DNA of 37,888 nucleotides from Candidatus Neomarinimicrobiota bacterium (GCA_016784545.1 JADHUM010000003.1:67983-105870), one strand, 5' to 3'; positions 7,609-17,879 are shown, numbered from the stretch's first letter. The notes: a model not told the origin generated them from the sequence alone. Translations and numbers: made by a program.

Positions 7609-10600
7609 CTACTTACCATGACATTTCTTGTATTTAAGACCCGATCCACATGGGCAAGGATCATTTCTTCCGACCTTTTGTTCCACTTGAATGGGTTTTG
7701 GCTTCTGCGGGGGACCAGGCTGAGCAGCACTCTGATTTCCGTCCCCACCAGTTTGTGGTAAGGCATTCAGAAAACCCATATTTGAACTCTCGGCGTGGTT
7801 AGAAGAGAGATTTCTGGCTCTGCGCATTTTATTTTCGCGCTCGTCCACAATACGTGCGTGGAAGAAGAGTTTGAGAACCTCACGATCAATGAGATCGAGC
7901 ATCTTGACAAACAGCTGATAGCCTTCTTTTTTGTATTCGATAAGTGGATCTTTCTGACCCACAGCGCGCAGATTGATACCTTCTTTCATCTGATCCATCT
8001 CGTAGAGATGCTCACGCCATTTCTCGTCCACTACTCTCAGATAAACGAATTGTTGCAATCGCTTAAAATTCTCAGGACTTCCCGTTATCTCAAATTTCTT
8101 CTCATAGGAGTCGGAGATAAGCGCTTTAATCATATCCCTTAATTTGTCTGGATCTAGTTCAACGTCTGGAGTTTCCGAAATCTGAACCATGGCCGTTGAG
8201 CCAAGATCAGCCTCCAACCCATTCCAGTCCCACAATTCCACGTCAGTTTCAAGACCGGTATATTTTTCAACTACTGTATCAACATAATTCTCGATTACTT
8301 CCCGGTATTCCTCTTTAAGATCCAGACCATCCAAAGCAGCCTGACGGCGATCATAAATAACTTCTCGCTGCTGGTTCATGACATTGTCATATTCCAACAG
8401 ATGTTTACGGATGCTGTAGTTTCGGGCTTCGACTTTTTTCTGGGCTCTCTCCACAGCTTTGGTCACCATTCCTGCTTCAATGACTTCACCCTCTTGCAAA
8501 CCAAGACGATCCATGACGCTGGCGACTCGATCGGAACTAAACAGACGCATCAAATCATCTTCAAGACTGAGGTAAAAACGGGATGCACCTGGATCACCCT
8601 GTCTTCCCGAGCGACCCCTGAGCTGGAGATCAATTCGACGGGACTCGTGACGTTCTGTACCCAATATCTTCAAACCACCCAGCTCTGTGACATTAGGACC
8701 CAGTTTGATATCTGTTCCACGACCAGCCATGTTGGTAGCAATAGTCACAGCATGTGCCTGTCCGGCTCTGGCCACAACTTCTGCCTCACGGCCATGTTGC
8801 TTGGCATTCAACACATTGTGGGGAATCTTTAGCCGTTTGAGCATCCGAGAAAGTGTCTCTGAAACTTCAACGGTAATGGTACCCACCAGAACAGGTTGTC
8901 CTGATTTATGTGAAGCAATGATCTCTTCAATCACTGCATTAAATTTTTCCCGGCGGGTTTTGTAGATTTGGTCGTTTTCATCTGCTCTTGAAATGGGACG
9001 ATGCGTTGGTACTTCGACCACACCAAGTTTGTAGATATTGAAAAATTCTTCAGCTTCGGTGACCGCTGTCCCTGTCATTCCAGACAACTTCTTATAAAGA
9101 CGGAAGTAATTCTGAAGGGTAATGGTGGCCAGGGTCTGACTTTCTTTCTCAATCCGGACTTTTTCTTTGGCTTCCAGAGCCTGGTGGAGGCCATCACTAT
9201 AGCGACGACCATGCATGATGCGACCAGTAAACTCATCCACAATCATGACTTTGCCTTCTTGAACCACATAATCCACATCTTTTTCAAAAAGTGAATAGGC
9301 TTTGAGAAGCTGACTCAAATTGTGGATGGTATCAGAACGCTCACCGTGGAGGGCATAGAGCTTTTCTTTTTGCTCATTCAGTTCTTGAATGGGGAGCCCT
9401 TCATTACTCTCCAGATCATTCAAGAGGGTAGGCAAGTCCGGGATAACAAATCTATCTGGGTCGTTGGGTGATAAAGCTTCGCGTCCCTTATCAGTAAGAT
9501 CTACACTATTCTGTTTTTCTTCTATGACAAAGTAAAGTTCATCATCAATCTCAGGCATGCGTTTATCTCGCATATAGTCATTCTCTACTCGCTGCTCGAG
9601 TTTCTTGATGCCCTGCTCCTGATAGAGTTTCTGGAGCCGACGATGTTTGGGCGCTCCCCGGCGTGCCTGCAGAATCAATTCTCCAGCGTCATATTCCAGC
9701 TTGGGATCCTTGAGGGCTTCTTCAGCTTTTGCCAGAATTGAGTTGACCAGAGTGGTCTGACGACGCATAAGCGTATCAACCAGGGGTCTTAAATCTGTGT
9801 AGCGCTGAGCAATTTCTGATTCCACGGTTCCAGAAATAATAAGGGGGGTTCGAGCCTCATCGATGAGCACACTATCAACTTCATCAACGATGGAGTAATA
9901 GTGTCCGCGCTGGACCTGATCCTGCTTGCTGATGGACATATTGTCGCGGAGGTAATCAAAGCCAAACTCACTGTTGATACCATAAGTCACATCACAATTG
10001 TACATTTCCTGTCGAACCAGAGGATCCATTTGGGCCAGGATCACACCAACGGAGAGACCCACGTACTTTAAAAGGGCACCCATCCATTGTGAATCTCGTT
10101 CGGCGAGATAGTCATTCACCGTGATGATATGCACACCCTTCCCAACCAGAGCGTTGAGATAGATAGGCATGGTAGCAACCAGGGTTTTTCCTTCACCCGT
10201 TTTCATTTCAGAAATTTTACCCTGATGCAGGACAACAGCACCCATGAGCTGCACATCATAAGGGATCATGTCCCAGGTCATTTCCTGGCCGGTGACTTTG
10301 ATTGGCTGCCCCATGAGGAGGGCGGCTCCCTTTTTAACGACAGCAAATGCTTCAGGTAGAATTTCAGCAAGAATTTCCTGCTCGAGGTCATAGACGGCCT
10401 CATTTATCGATTTGAGATCTTTGCCTTCACTTTCAAGCCTGGATTGGAGTTCTGAAGTTTTCCCACTGATCTGAGCTTTAAAAGCTTCTGTTTTGGCCAG
10501 CAGGGTTTCTTGAGTGGCATCCGAAAGTGCTTCGAACTGTTCATTGATCTGTGCGACATACGGAATCAGCTGCTTGGTCTCGCGATCAGTGCTGGTTCCA

Positions 10601-10629
10601 AATATTTTGGTAATAAGTTTACTAATCAT
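7609..10629 (-). CDS. secA: Preprotein translocase ATPase SecA
   Basis: 1006 aa. SecA is the cytoplasmic motor that drives unfolded preproteins through SecYEG. Visible features are Walker A TGEGKT (about 144-149), Walker B/DEAD-like DEVDSVLIDEARTPLIISG, the second-half helicase motifs (NMAGRGTDIKLG, RGRSGRQGDPGASRFYLS), the helical scaffold (ILRVVDEKWREHL-like YLRVVDEKWREHLYEMDQM) and a C-terminal zinc SEC-C motif (NDPCPCGSGLKYKKCHGK). It is about 100 residues longer than E. coli SecA. The extra length lies in the first half (about 290-400), as in Bacteroidetes-type SecA. The start MISKLITKIFG is the conserved position. The Shine-Dalgarno GAGGAAG is about 13 nt upstream. It is divergent from the regulator gene on the plus strand. 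Confidence 0.98.
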   Translation of the reverse strand: MISKLITKIFGTSTDRETKQLIPYVAQINEQFEALSDATQETLLAKTEAFKAQISGKTSELQSRLESEGKDLKSINEAVYDLEQEILAEILPEAFAVVKKGAALLMGQPIKVTGQEMTWDMIPYDVQLMGAVVLHQGKISEMKTGEGKTLVATMPIYLNALVGKGVHIITVNDYLAERDSQWMGALLKYVGLSVGVILAQMDPLVRQEMYNCDVTYGINSEFGFDYLRDNMSISKQDQVQRGHYYSIVDEVDSVLIDEARTPLIISGTVESEIAQRYTDLRPLVDTLMRRQTTLVNSILAKAEEALKDPKLEYDAGELILQARRGAPKHRRLQKLYQEQGIKKLEQRVENDYMRDKRMPEIDDELYFVIEEKQNSVDLTDKGREALSPNDPDRFVIPDLPTLLNDLESNEGLPIQELNEQKEKLYALHGERSDTIHNLSQLLKAYSLFEKDVDYVVQEGKVMIVDEFTGRIMHGRRYSDGLHQALEAKEKVRIEKESQTLATITLQNYFRLYKKLSGMTGTAVTEAEEFFNIYKLGVVEVPTHRPISRADENDQIYKTRREKFNAVIEEIIASHKSGQPVLVGTITVEVSETLSRMLKRLKIPHNVLNAKQHGREAEVVARAGQAHAVTIATNMAGRGTDIKLGPNVTELGGLKILGTERHESRRIDLQLRGRSGRQGDPGASRFYLSLEDDLMRLFSSDRVASVMDRLGLQEGEVIEAGMVTKAVERAQKKVEARNYSIRKHLLEYDNVMNQQREVIYDRRQAALDGLDLKEEYREVIENYVDTVVEKYTGLETDVELWDWNGLEADLGSTAMVQISETPDVELDPDKLRDMIKALISDSYEKKFEITGSPENFKRLQQFVYLRVVDEKWREHLYEMDQMKEGINLRAVGQKDPLIEYKKEGYQLFVKMLDLIDREVLKLFFHARIVDERENKMRRARNLSSNHAESSNMGFLNALPQTGGDGNQSAAQPGPPQKPKPIQVEQKVGRNDPCPCGSGLKYKKCHGK

Positions 10630-10885
10630 GGCGCTAAAATAACTTCCTCGGAGGGTTTGTGAAGTGCTTTATTGCGAGTGTAACATTGAATATTCACCAT
10701 CATCTATGTCAACCTTATCAGAAAGCCCGTTGCTGGCGATTATAGCCATATCTCCATGTTTTCCGTTGCCATTATATAGAGTTCAATTAGCTTTGTTCCA
10801 TCGTTTTACAGAAGATGTGGGGACAATAGTGACATTTAGCCAGATTGGTTATAATCGATGTTTTGATAGAACCGGAAGTGGTTCT

Positions 10886-13800
10886 GTGTGGCTTCGGCTA
10901 CTAGCACCCCCAATAGCGATTGTATTTTTTTTCATGGGCTCCCTCCTGGCCGATGACCAGCCTGTTCGGTTCAACCACCTCACAGTGGACGATGGGCTTT
11001 CCCAAAATACCTGTCGGGCAATTCTTGAAGATAGTCAGGGATTCATGTGGTTCGGAACCCGATTTGGATTGAATCGCTACGATGGCAAGCAATTTAAAGT
11101 ATTTCTATCTGACCCCCTGGATACAAACAGTCTCCCGGGATACTGGATCAACTGTTTAGTTGAAGATCACGATGGTGTCATGTGGGTGGGAACACGTAGT
11201 GGTGGACTTGGTCGCTACAATAGAGAGCTGGAATCGTTTGAGAATTTCAAGCATAATCCGAATGATTCAAATTCTTTAGCCCATAATTCGGTTACTGCAT
11301 TGTGTGCAGACTCTGATGGTTTACTCTGGGTGGGAACGGAACATGGCTTGAGCAAATACAACAAACATACCAATACATTCATCAATTTTTATCAAAACCC
11401 TGACAGTCTAAACACCCTGCCTTCGAATCGAATCAGCGCTCTTGCTGAAATGCCTGATCGAAGACTTTGCGTAGGTACAGAAAATGGAGCCCTGGTAAGC
11501 CTATCATTGGATGATTATTCCATTCAAACAATGATGTCGGCCTACACAGGCTCTGTCCAATTGAAAAGTATTCACCTGGATTCAATAAATAATGATCTTT
11601 GGGTCGCACGTTTTGGTTTAGGTCTTGTTAAATACGACCTCCTTGAGCAAAGCTGGTCCTACTACGTGGCTGAGGATTTGACCACAGCCCTATCTGTTGC
11701 TGGAACTATATCGATTTCTCAAGATAGGGCAGGCCGCCTATGGCTAGCCTCGGCTATAGGATTGGCAACCTATGTTCCCCAATCTGAAAAGTTTGAGCTC
11801 TTCTTGAATGACCCTGACGAGCACCGTTCTCTTGGGGACAACTTACTTTACTGTTCCTATATCGATCGTCAGGGAATAATCTGGCTGGGAACTGAATCAG
11901 ACGGCGTTAATTTTTACGATCCCAACCTGATCAGATTCACACAGAAACGCTATGAACCTGATAATCCAAACAGTATTCGGAATGACATGGTGTTCTCAGT
12001 TTCAGAGGATTATTCTGGCAATATCTGGTTTGGGACCATGGGAGGCGGTACCAGTGTAATGGATGTGAACACTGGAAATTTCCAACATTTTAATACAATT
12101 GGGGTCGACTATTCCTGGAGTAAAGATTATGTATCACGTGTAATAATGGATCGCACACAAAAAGTCTGGATAGGTACTTCTGAATGTGGGGTGTTTGTCC
12201 TCGATTATCCCACCAAGACGTTTAATCATTATAACAATCGTGAAGATGTAGCTAACAGCTTTGGCGATAAAACAGCCAAGGATATCCTGGAAGCCAGAGA
12301 CGGAAGCATCTGGATTGCCACTGAAACCCAGGGTCTTGATCGCTACGATGTCGGGAGTAATAGTTTTGAACATTTTCGCCATGATCCGCAAGACTCCACC
12401 AGCATCAGCAGTAATTTCACCTATTCTCTCCTGGAAGATCAAGCTGGTTATATCTGGATCGGAACCAATGATAAGGGTTTAAATCAGTTTGATCGAAAGA
12501 CTGGAAAATTCGTCCACTTTCAGGTTGAATCTCAATTAACACCGGCCTTACCCAGCAACTGTGTCGTTTCACTCTATGAGGATGATGATAGGAATCTGTG
12601 GATCGGTACGCGAAGTGGAGGATTGAATAGACTGGATCCCCAGCGACAAACCATAACAACCATGGATCTGCATACTGATCTAGCCAGTCAAGCTATATTT
12701 GGGGTCCTTGAGGATGACCATGGCTACCTGTGGGTGAGTTCAAATATGGGGATTCTCAAGATAGATCCCGATAGTGGTCTCTTAAACGCTTATACCATGA
12801 GTGATGGTGTCCAGAGTGATTTTTATTATCAGTCACGTGTCAAGACACGAAATGGCAGCATGTATTTTGGTGGAGACCATGGATACAATGTCTTTCATCC
12901 CGACAGTATTCGTAACAGCTCCTTCATTCCCCCTCTGTTTTTTACTGGACTTTCCATTAACTATGAGCCGGTCCCCATAGGTGAAGACCGGAATGGTCGG
13001 ACCATACTGACCCGATCAATCTCCCAGACTGAAAAACTGGAATTGACTTATCGGGACAAAGTGATCAGGTTTGAGTTTGCCGCTCTGAATTTTTCAGCCA
13101 GCCACAAAAATCTATACGCATATATGCTCGATGGTTATGATCAGGACTGGATAGACACCTATCATCATCCCACAGCGCAATACATGAATTTACCTGCTGG
13201 AGAATACACTTTTAGAGTGAGGGGCTCCAATAATGATGGCGTCTGGAATATGAAAGGCGCATCCATTGCCATATCAATAGCTCCCCCCTTCTGGAAAACC
13301 TGGTGGTTTAAAACCCTGGCCATAGTCAGCTTACTGGGATTCATTCTGGCCTATATCCAACTCCGCACCTACAGACTGGTTGCTCAGCGGGATAAGCTGG
13401 AAGCATTGGTTAGAGAGCGCACGGCACAACTAAAAGTAGAAATTGAAGAAAGACAACGTGTCGAGCTTGAGAAAAACAAGCTCAAAATGGATCACCTCAA
13501 ACGTGAATTGCTGACTCAGTCACTCCATCTCAACGACAAACAGCAGATTATGGATAATCTTCAGGGTGAACTGGAGAGCTTTTCAAAATTGAGTTGGGAT
13601 GATATCAGGCCTCGAATCAAGAAACTGTTGCACTTTCTCAGAGATCGTAGCTCTGTAAAACAGGGTTGGGAAGATTTTGAAATCTGGTTCACTGAAATTC
13701 ACACAGGATTCTATATTGAACTGCGTAGCGATCATCCCGGGCTGTCAGAGAATGAATTGAAGGTTTGTGCCCTCCTGAGATTGAATCTTATTTCAAAAGA

Positions 13801-13918
13801 TATTGCCAAAGTTATGAATGTTCAACCCTCCTCCATCGATATCTATCGCCATCGAATCAGAAAAAAATTAGAAATTGGCAGTGAAGAAAATCTCTCAACT
13901 TTTCTCTCCAAATATTGA
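10886..13918 (+). CDS. Two-component-propeller / Y_Y_Y membrane regulator with C-terminal HTH
   Basis: The frame is open from 10664, but I prefer the GTG at 10886: GGAAG lies just upstream and a clean signal sequence follows (WLRLLAPPIAIVFFFMGSLLA). That gives 1010 aa. About a dozen Reg_prop repeats (DGLLWVGTEHGLSKYN, GNIWFGTMGGG) build two beta-propellers over about 30-690. A Y_Y_Y domain follows (about 690-800: YAYMLDGYDQDW, LPAGEYTFRVRGSNNDGVW). Next come one membrane helix (WWFKTLAIVSLLGFILAYIQ), a coiled coil and a LuxR-like HTH (LSENELKVCALLRLNLISKDI, then SIDIYRHRIRKKLEI). No histidine kinase H-box or ATPase and no receiver are visible. It is therefore a membrane-tethered one-component regulator; the ligand is unknown, and the flanking secreted-protein genes are plausible targets. 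Confidence 0.85.
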   Translation: MWLRLLAPPIAIVFFFMGSLLADDQPVRFNHLTVDDGLSQNTCRAILEDSQGFMWFGTRFGLNRYDGKQFKVFLSDPLDTNSLPGYWINCLVEDHDGVMWVGTRSGGLGRYNRELESFENFKHNPNDSNSLAHNSVTALCADSDGLLWVGTEHGLSKYNKHTNTFINFYQNPDSLNTLPSNRISALAEMPDRRLCVGTENGALVSLSLDDYSIQTMMSAYTGSVQLKSIHLDSINNDLWVARFGLGLVKYDLLEQSWSYYVAEDLTTALSVAGTISISQDRAGRLWLASAIGLATYVPQSEKFELFLNDPDEHRSLGDNLLYCSYIDRQGIIWLGTESDGVNFYDPNLIRFTQKRYEPDNPNSIRNDMVFSVSEDYSGNIWFGTMGGGTSVMDVNTGNFQHFNTIGVDYSWSKDYVSRVIMDRTQKVWIGTSECGVFVLDYPTKTFNHYNNREDVANSFGDKTAKDILEARDGSIWIATETQGLDRYDVGSNSFEHFRHDPQDSTSISSNFTYSLLEDQAGYIWIGTNDKGLNQFDRKTGKFVHFQVESQLTPALPSNCVVSLYEDDDRNLWIGTRSGGLNRLDPQRQTITTMDLHTDLASQAIFGVLEDDHGYLWVSSNMGILKIDPDSGLLNAYTMSDGVQSDFYYQSRVKTRNGSMYFGGDHGYNVFHPDSIRNSSFIPPLFFTGLSINYEPVPIGEDRNGRTILTRSISQTEKLELTYRDKVIRFEFAALNFSASHKNLYAYMLDGYDQDWIDTYHHPTAQYMNLPAGEYTFRVRGSNNDGVWNMKGASIAISIAPPFWKTWWFKTLAIVSLLGFILAYIQLRTYRLVAQRDKLEALVRERTAQLKVEIEERQRVELEKNKLKMDHLKRELLTQSLHLNDKQQIMDNLQGELESFSKLSWDDIRPRIKKLLHFLRDRSSVKQGWEDFEIWFTEIHTGFYIELRSDHPGLSENELKVCALLRLNLISKDIAKVMNVQPSSIDIYRHRIRKKLEIGSEENLSTFLSKY

Positions 13919-14052
13919 CCTGGACCACCTTTACTTTTTCTTTACATTCCCAAGTCATTAATAATCAATTACAGTTGTCCTTATCAGCTATTAATTAATT
14001 ATTTACAGGTATTTAGAAGATATCGCTCCCCCTCCCTAAACTCCTGCATCCA

Positions 14053-14159
14053 CATCTTTACATCGCTTGAGACCGCACTTCTGGGCAGTATCAACTTTTC
14101 TGCGTTTGTAAAGATTTAGTAAAGATGCCCAATTCCCTCTTCCGGTGTAGGTTTACACC
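14053..14159 (+). promoter_or_regulatory. Candidate operators upstream of the beta-helix gene
   Basis: Within the 270-nt gap before the gene at 14189 there is a perfect interrupted palindrome GGTGTA-N4-TACACC (14144-14159), 30 nt before the ATG. There is also CATCTTTAC (14053-14061) with its exact inverse GTAAAGATG (14119-14127) plus a further GTAAAGAT (14108-14115). The arrangement suggests protein binding sites. The adjacent HTH regulator is one possible binder. I see no convincing -35/-10 pair. Confidence 0.4.
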
Positions 14160-14188
14160 AGAATTCAAACCCAACAAAGGAGGGGATT

Positions 14189-17100
14189 ATGAAATGGTTA
14201 CATCTAATGATTATTGTGTTGGCTAGTGTGGTTACACTTTCAGCGACAACGATCAATGTACCAGCAGATGCCGCTACAATTCAGGCAGGTATCGATGCAA
14301 CAGTTGATGGTGATAGTGTTCTTGTAAGTAATGGTACTTACATAGAGAATCTAAATTTTAATGGTAAAAACATTGTAGTATACTCCGCAGGTGGTGCAGA
14401 TCTAACGACCATCGATGGAGGGGGCTTGGGGAGTGTGGTTACCTTTATGTCACAGGAAGAAAGTGCCGTCCTGGATGGGTTTACCATCACAAACGGTCGC
14501 GGCATTTTTAACGATGACAATCACTTTATTGGTGGGGGTATTCTTTGCAGATATGAATCGACCCCTACCCTTCGCAATCTGATTGTTGAGGGGAACTTTT
14601 GCACTGGGGATACCTCAATGGGTGGCGGTATCATGTGTTCATATCTATCTGATGCCCTCATTGAGGATGTCATTATTCGTGACAATGCAGCTGACTACGG
14701 TGGTGGTTTTGTGGCCTATGAGTCCAGTCCAACACTTCAAAGAGTAGAGATCTACGAGAATAGGGGACGAACCACGGGTGGTGGCGTCGCGCTCTGGGAT
14801 TCATCAGCCTATTTAAAGGATGTGTTTATTCACCACAATGAGGCAGAATATCTGGGGGCAGGTCTTTGGGTACACGATGATGCAACTCCGATTCTTAATA
14901 AAGTGACAATTGCAAACAACAGCTGTACAAGTTCAATTCCAACCTATCGAGGGGGTGGCGGTATTGAACTCAGCGATGGGGCATCCCTCAAGCTGGTAAA
15001 TTCAATTCTGTGGGGTAATTCACCAAATCAGGTCGAATTTTATTCCCGAACAGGTTATGCTGACAGTCGGCTTGATGTGGACTATTCGGATATCCAGTCT
15101 GGTGAATTGGGTATTGATCGAAATGGTGCTGGAGAGCTGTTCTATGGCTCGAATAATATCATGGTCAATCCCCTCTTTGAGGAAAACTACGCTTTGAGTT
15201 TTTCATCCCCCTGTATTGATGCAGGGACGGCTCAATGGATTGTTGACGGAGTTACTGTGATTGACATGGTGGAATCGGATTATTGTGGACCAGCGCCTGA
15301 CATGGGGGCTTGTGAAATGCCCCTGCCACCGGTTACCTATAATGTCCCAGGAGATTTTTCCACCATACAGGCAGCTATCGATGGTGCAGTGAATAGTGAC
15401 ATTATCATGGTCGAGATGGGCACCTATGTTGAGAATATCAATTACAATGGAAAAAGTCTCACCATTAAATCCATGAGGGGGCCTGAATTAACCACCATTG
15501 ATGGAAATCAGAGTGGCTCAGTTGTACTTTTTCTGAGCCAGGAAGACGAAAATGCGGTTTTGGACGGATTCACGATAACAAATGGAACTGGCTGGGATAA
15601 TGGAGATGAATTCGTGGGAGGTGGGATTGCCTGTCGTAGCAGTTCATCACCGACTATAAAAAATCTCATCGTCACGGGGAACTCAGCCTTCGGTGGGCAA
15701 GACCCTGCAGGCGGTGGAATAACAATCGCATGGGATTCAAACCCGTCCCTGGAAAATATCGAAATCTGCTACAATGAGTCCGTATGGGGCGGTGGTCTGG
15801 CCATTGCTTATAATTCCGATCCAACATTAAAAAATGTTGAAATCTATGAGAACTATGGCTCAACGACGGGTGGTGGCGTCTACATTGGGGTTAATGCAGC
15901 TCCCTATTTTGAGGATGTGTATGTTCATAACAACAGGGCAACATATTATGGCGGTGGATTCTTCCTCCATGATAATGTCACGCCCACCTTTAACAAAGTT
16001 ACTGTTAGAGCGAACAGGGGTTCAAGTGGAGGTGGTGGTTTAATAACTAATCACGGCAGCAAGGCCAATATTGTCAATTCCATTTTCTATTCCAATATCC
16101 CTGATCAGATTCTGTTCAATAACGATATTCAATATCTTCCTGATACGGTATCCATTGCCTATTCCAATATCCAAAACGGACTTGCTGGAATAAACGTGGG
16201 TCAAGGTCTGGTAAATTGGTTGGATGGCAACATCTCAACAGATCCTTTGTTTATTGGAGCCAGTGATGAATTGCAGGCATCTTCACCCTGTGTTGATACC
16301 GGCATCGACTACTTCGTTTCTGAAGGAGTAACTTTGATTGATATGGCGGCTGATGAATATGTTGGTGTTGCACCTGACATGGGAGCATATGAGTCTCCTG
16401 AACCATCCATCCTGAATGTCCCAGGGGATTTTGCATCCATTCAGCTGGCTATTGAAGCAGCTATCGATGCTGATACGGTTCTGGTTGCTGAGGGAATCTA
16501 TACTGAGAACATCAATTTTATTGGAAAGAATATCGTCGTCAAATCTGTTTCTGGTCCAGAACTCACAACAATTGATGGAGGTCAGAACGGGTCTACAGTT
16601 TTAATGATGAGCGGTGAGGATGAATCTGCCATTTTGGATGGATTTACACTCACCAATGGAACTGGCTGGAGCGATGGTAGCGTAAATCTTGGCGGTGGAA
16701 TATGTGTTCGCTATAGTGCTTCTCCCCTCTTACGCAATCTCATCATAACAGAAAATACTGCAACTGAAGCTAATGCGAATGACCCCAGCGGTGGTGGAAT
16801 CTCAATTGGTATGGGATCAAATCCAATCCTTGAAGATGTCATCATTTCTAACAATGAGTCTGCCTGGGGCGGTGGAATCTCCATTGGTGGCTCAAGATCA
16901 ACTCCAATCCTTAGAAATGTTAGACTTACAGGCAACTATGCTTCAATAACAGGTGGAGCCGGCTACATTGGGGATTCCTCAGATCCAATATTCCAATCTG
17001 TAACTATCGATCATAATCGTGCGAGGTATTATGGTGGCGGAATATTTGTCCATGAGGAGTCAAAACCGCTATTCAATCAGGTGACCTTTGCGAATAACGT

Positions 17101-17815
17101 TGGTCCCAGTGGTGGTGGTGGAATGATCATCAATGATGGCTCAGCACCTATCGTCCTGAATTGCATTTTCTGGGCTAATCTTCCTGACGAGATTGTGTTG
17201 AACGAGGATAATAGCTATGCTCCCTCGGCTGTCACCGTGGATTATTCATGTGTTATGAATGGATTGCTTGGTTGTGATCCAGGGGATGGCGTTATTAACT
17301 GGGGAACTCACAACATTTCTGATAACCCCGGCTTTGTCCCAGAAACCGTTTATGTCTTGAGTGATACGTCAGCCTGCATAGATGCTGGTACTGCTTTTTT
17401 CGCCATGGATGGGGAAACCATCATCGACATGGCTGAGGCTGAATACCTGGGAGATGCTCCTGATCTGGGCTCCCATGAATCACCTTACCTTACATCAATC
17501 GGTGATGATTTGACCTTACCGCAGGAATTTTATCTGCATCAGAACTTCCCGAATCCCTTCAACCCCTCCACAACTATTCGGTTTGACTTACCTTATTCTG
17601 GTTGGGTTTCACTAACCATCTTTGATGTGCGAGGACGAGAAGTCAGCACATTAATTGATAGTGACCTGAATGGTGGTTTTCACTCCTTGCAGTGGAAGGC
17701 TCAGGATCGGGGCGGAGCTCCTCTGGCCGCTGGCATTTATCTGTATGAGATCAGAGTCGTCACTGAGCAAGGATCTGAATTCCGAAGTGTCAAGAAATTC
17801 AGTTTGTTGAAATAG
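14189..17815 (+). CDS. Giant secreted protein with three tandem beta-helix units and sorting domain
   Basis: 1208 aa with a short signal peptide (MKWLHLMIIVLASVVTLSA) and a perfect Shine-Dalgarno (AAAGGAGG). It contains three homologous units of about 360 residues, starting at about 22, 383 and 741. Each opens with NVPxDxxTIQxAI, continues GTYxENINxNGK and LTTIDGxxxGSVV, and ends with SPCxDxG and a conserved YxGxAPDMGAxE closing segment. The many GGG/GGGI turns and short strands predict right-handed parallel beta-helices (pectate-lyase-like fold, DUF1565-type opening). No lyase active site could be identified. Residues about 1110-1208 form an export/sorting domain (LHQNFPNPFNPSTTIRFDLP ... 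KKFSLLK). It is probably a surface adhesin or polysaccharide-binding/degrading protein; the substrate is unknown. Confidence 0.85.
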   Translation: MKWLHLMIIVLASVVTLSATTINVPADAATIQAGIDATVDGDSVLVSNGTYIENLNFNGKNIVVYSAGGADLTTIDGGGLGSVVTFMSQEESAVLDGFTITNGRGIFNDDNHFIGGGILCRYESTPTLRNLIVEGNFCTGDTSMGGGIMCSYLSDALIEDVIIRDNAADYGGGFVAYESSPTLQRVEIYENRGRTTGGGVALWDSSAYLKDVFIHHNEAEYLGAGLWVHDDATPILNKVTIANNSCTSSIPTYRGGGGIELSDGASLKLVNSILWGNSPNQVEFYSRTGYADSRLDVDYSDIQSGELGIDRNGAGELFYGSNNIMVNPLFEENYALSFSSPCIDAGTAQWIVDGVTVIDMVESDYCGPAPDMGACEMPLPPVTYNVPGDFSTIQAAIDGAVNSDIIMVEMGTYVENINYNGKSLTIKSMRGPELTTIDGNQSGSVVLFLSQEDENAVLDGFTITNGTGWDNGDEFVGGGIACRSSSSPTIKNLIVTGNSAFGGQDPAGGGITIAWDSNPSLENIEICYNESVWGGGLAIAYNSDPTLKNVEIYENYGSTTGGGVYIGVNAAPYFEDVYVHNNRATYYGGGFFLHDNVTPTFNKVTVRANRGSSGGGGLITNHGSKANIVNSIFYSNIPDQILFNNDIQYLPDTVSIAYSNIQNGLAGINVGQGLVNWLDGNISTDPLFIGASDELQASSPCVDTGIDYFVSEGVTLIDMAADEYVGVAPDMGAYESPEPSILNVPGDFASIQLAIEAAIDADTVLVAEGIYTENINFIGKNIVVKSVSGPELTTIDGGQNGSTVLMMSGEDESAILDGFTLTNGTGWSDGSVNLGGGICVRYSASPLLRNLIITENTATEANANDPSGGGISIGMGSNPILEDVIISNNESAWGGGISIGGSRSTPILRNVRLTGNYASITGGAGYIGDSSDPIFQSVTIDHNRARYYGGGIFVHEESKPLFNQVTFANNVGPSGGGGMIINDGSAPIVLNCIFWANLPDEIVLNEDNSYAPSAVTVDYSCVMNGLLGCDPGDGVINWGTHNISDNPGFVPETVYVLSDTSACIDAGTAFFAMDGETIIDMAEAEYLGDAPDLGSHESPYLTSIGDDLTLPQEFYLHQNFPNPFNPSTTIRFDLPYSGWVSLTIFDVRGREVSTLIDSDLNGGFHSLQWKAQDRGGAPLAAGIYLYEIRVVTEQGSEFRSVKKFSLLK

Positions 17816-17832
17816 CATTTGTTTAACGCGGA

Positions 17833-17860
17833 GCCCCGGTTGGTTATGGCCAATCGGGGC
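17833..17860 (+). terminator. GC-rich hairpin between two secreted-protein genes
   Basis: GCCCCGGTTGG pairs with CCAATCGGGGC (one G-U) around a 6-nt loop. There is only a weak T-tract after it and the next ATG is 20 nt away. It may be a partial terminator or an mRNA-processing/stability hairpin separating expression of the 14189 and 17880 genes. Confidence 0.45.
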
Positions 17861-17879
17861 ATTATTTCGGGGGTTTACC

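Noticed and set aside
8401-8832. Plus-strand ORF of 143 codons inside secA
   Set aside because: It is antisense to an unambiguous secA reading frame; composition and lack of a start signal mark it as a shadow.
10664-10885. N-terminal extension of the propeller regulator from the ATG at 10664
   Set aside because: The 74 extra residues have no domain and would bury the signal sequence. GTG at 10886 has a Shine-Dalgarno and starts a normal signal peptide.
14189-17815. CRISPR or tandem-DNA-repeat array
   Set aside because: The repetition is protein-coding (three about 1.08-kb beta-helix modules), diverged at the DNA level, with no short identical repeats and spacers.
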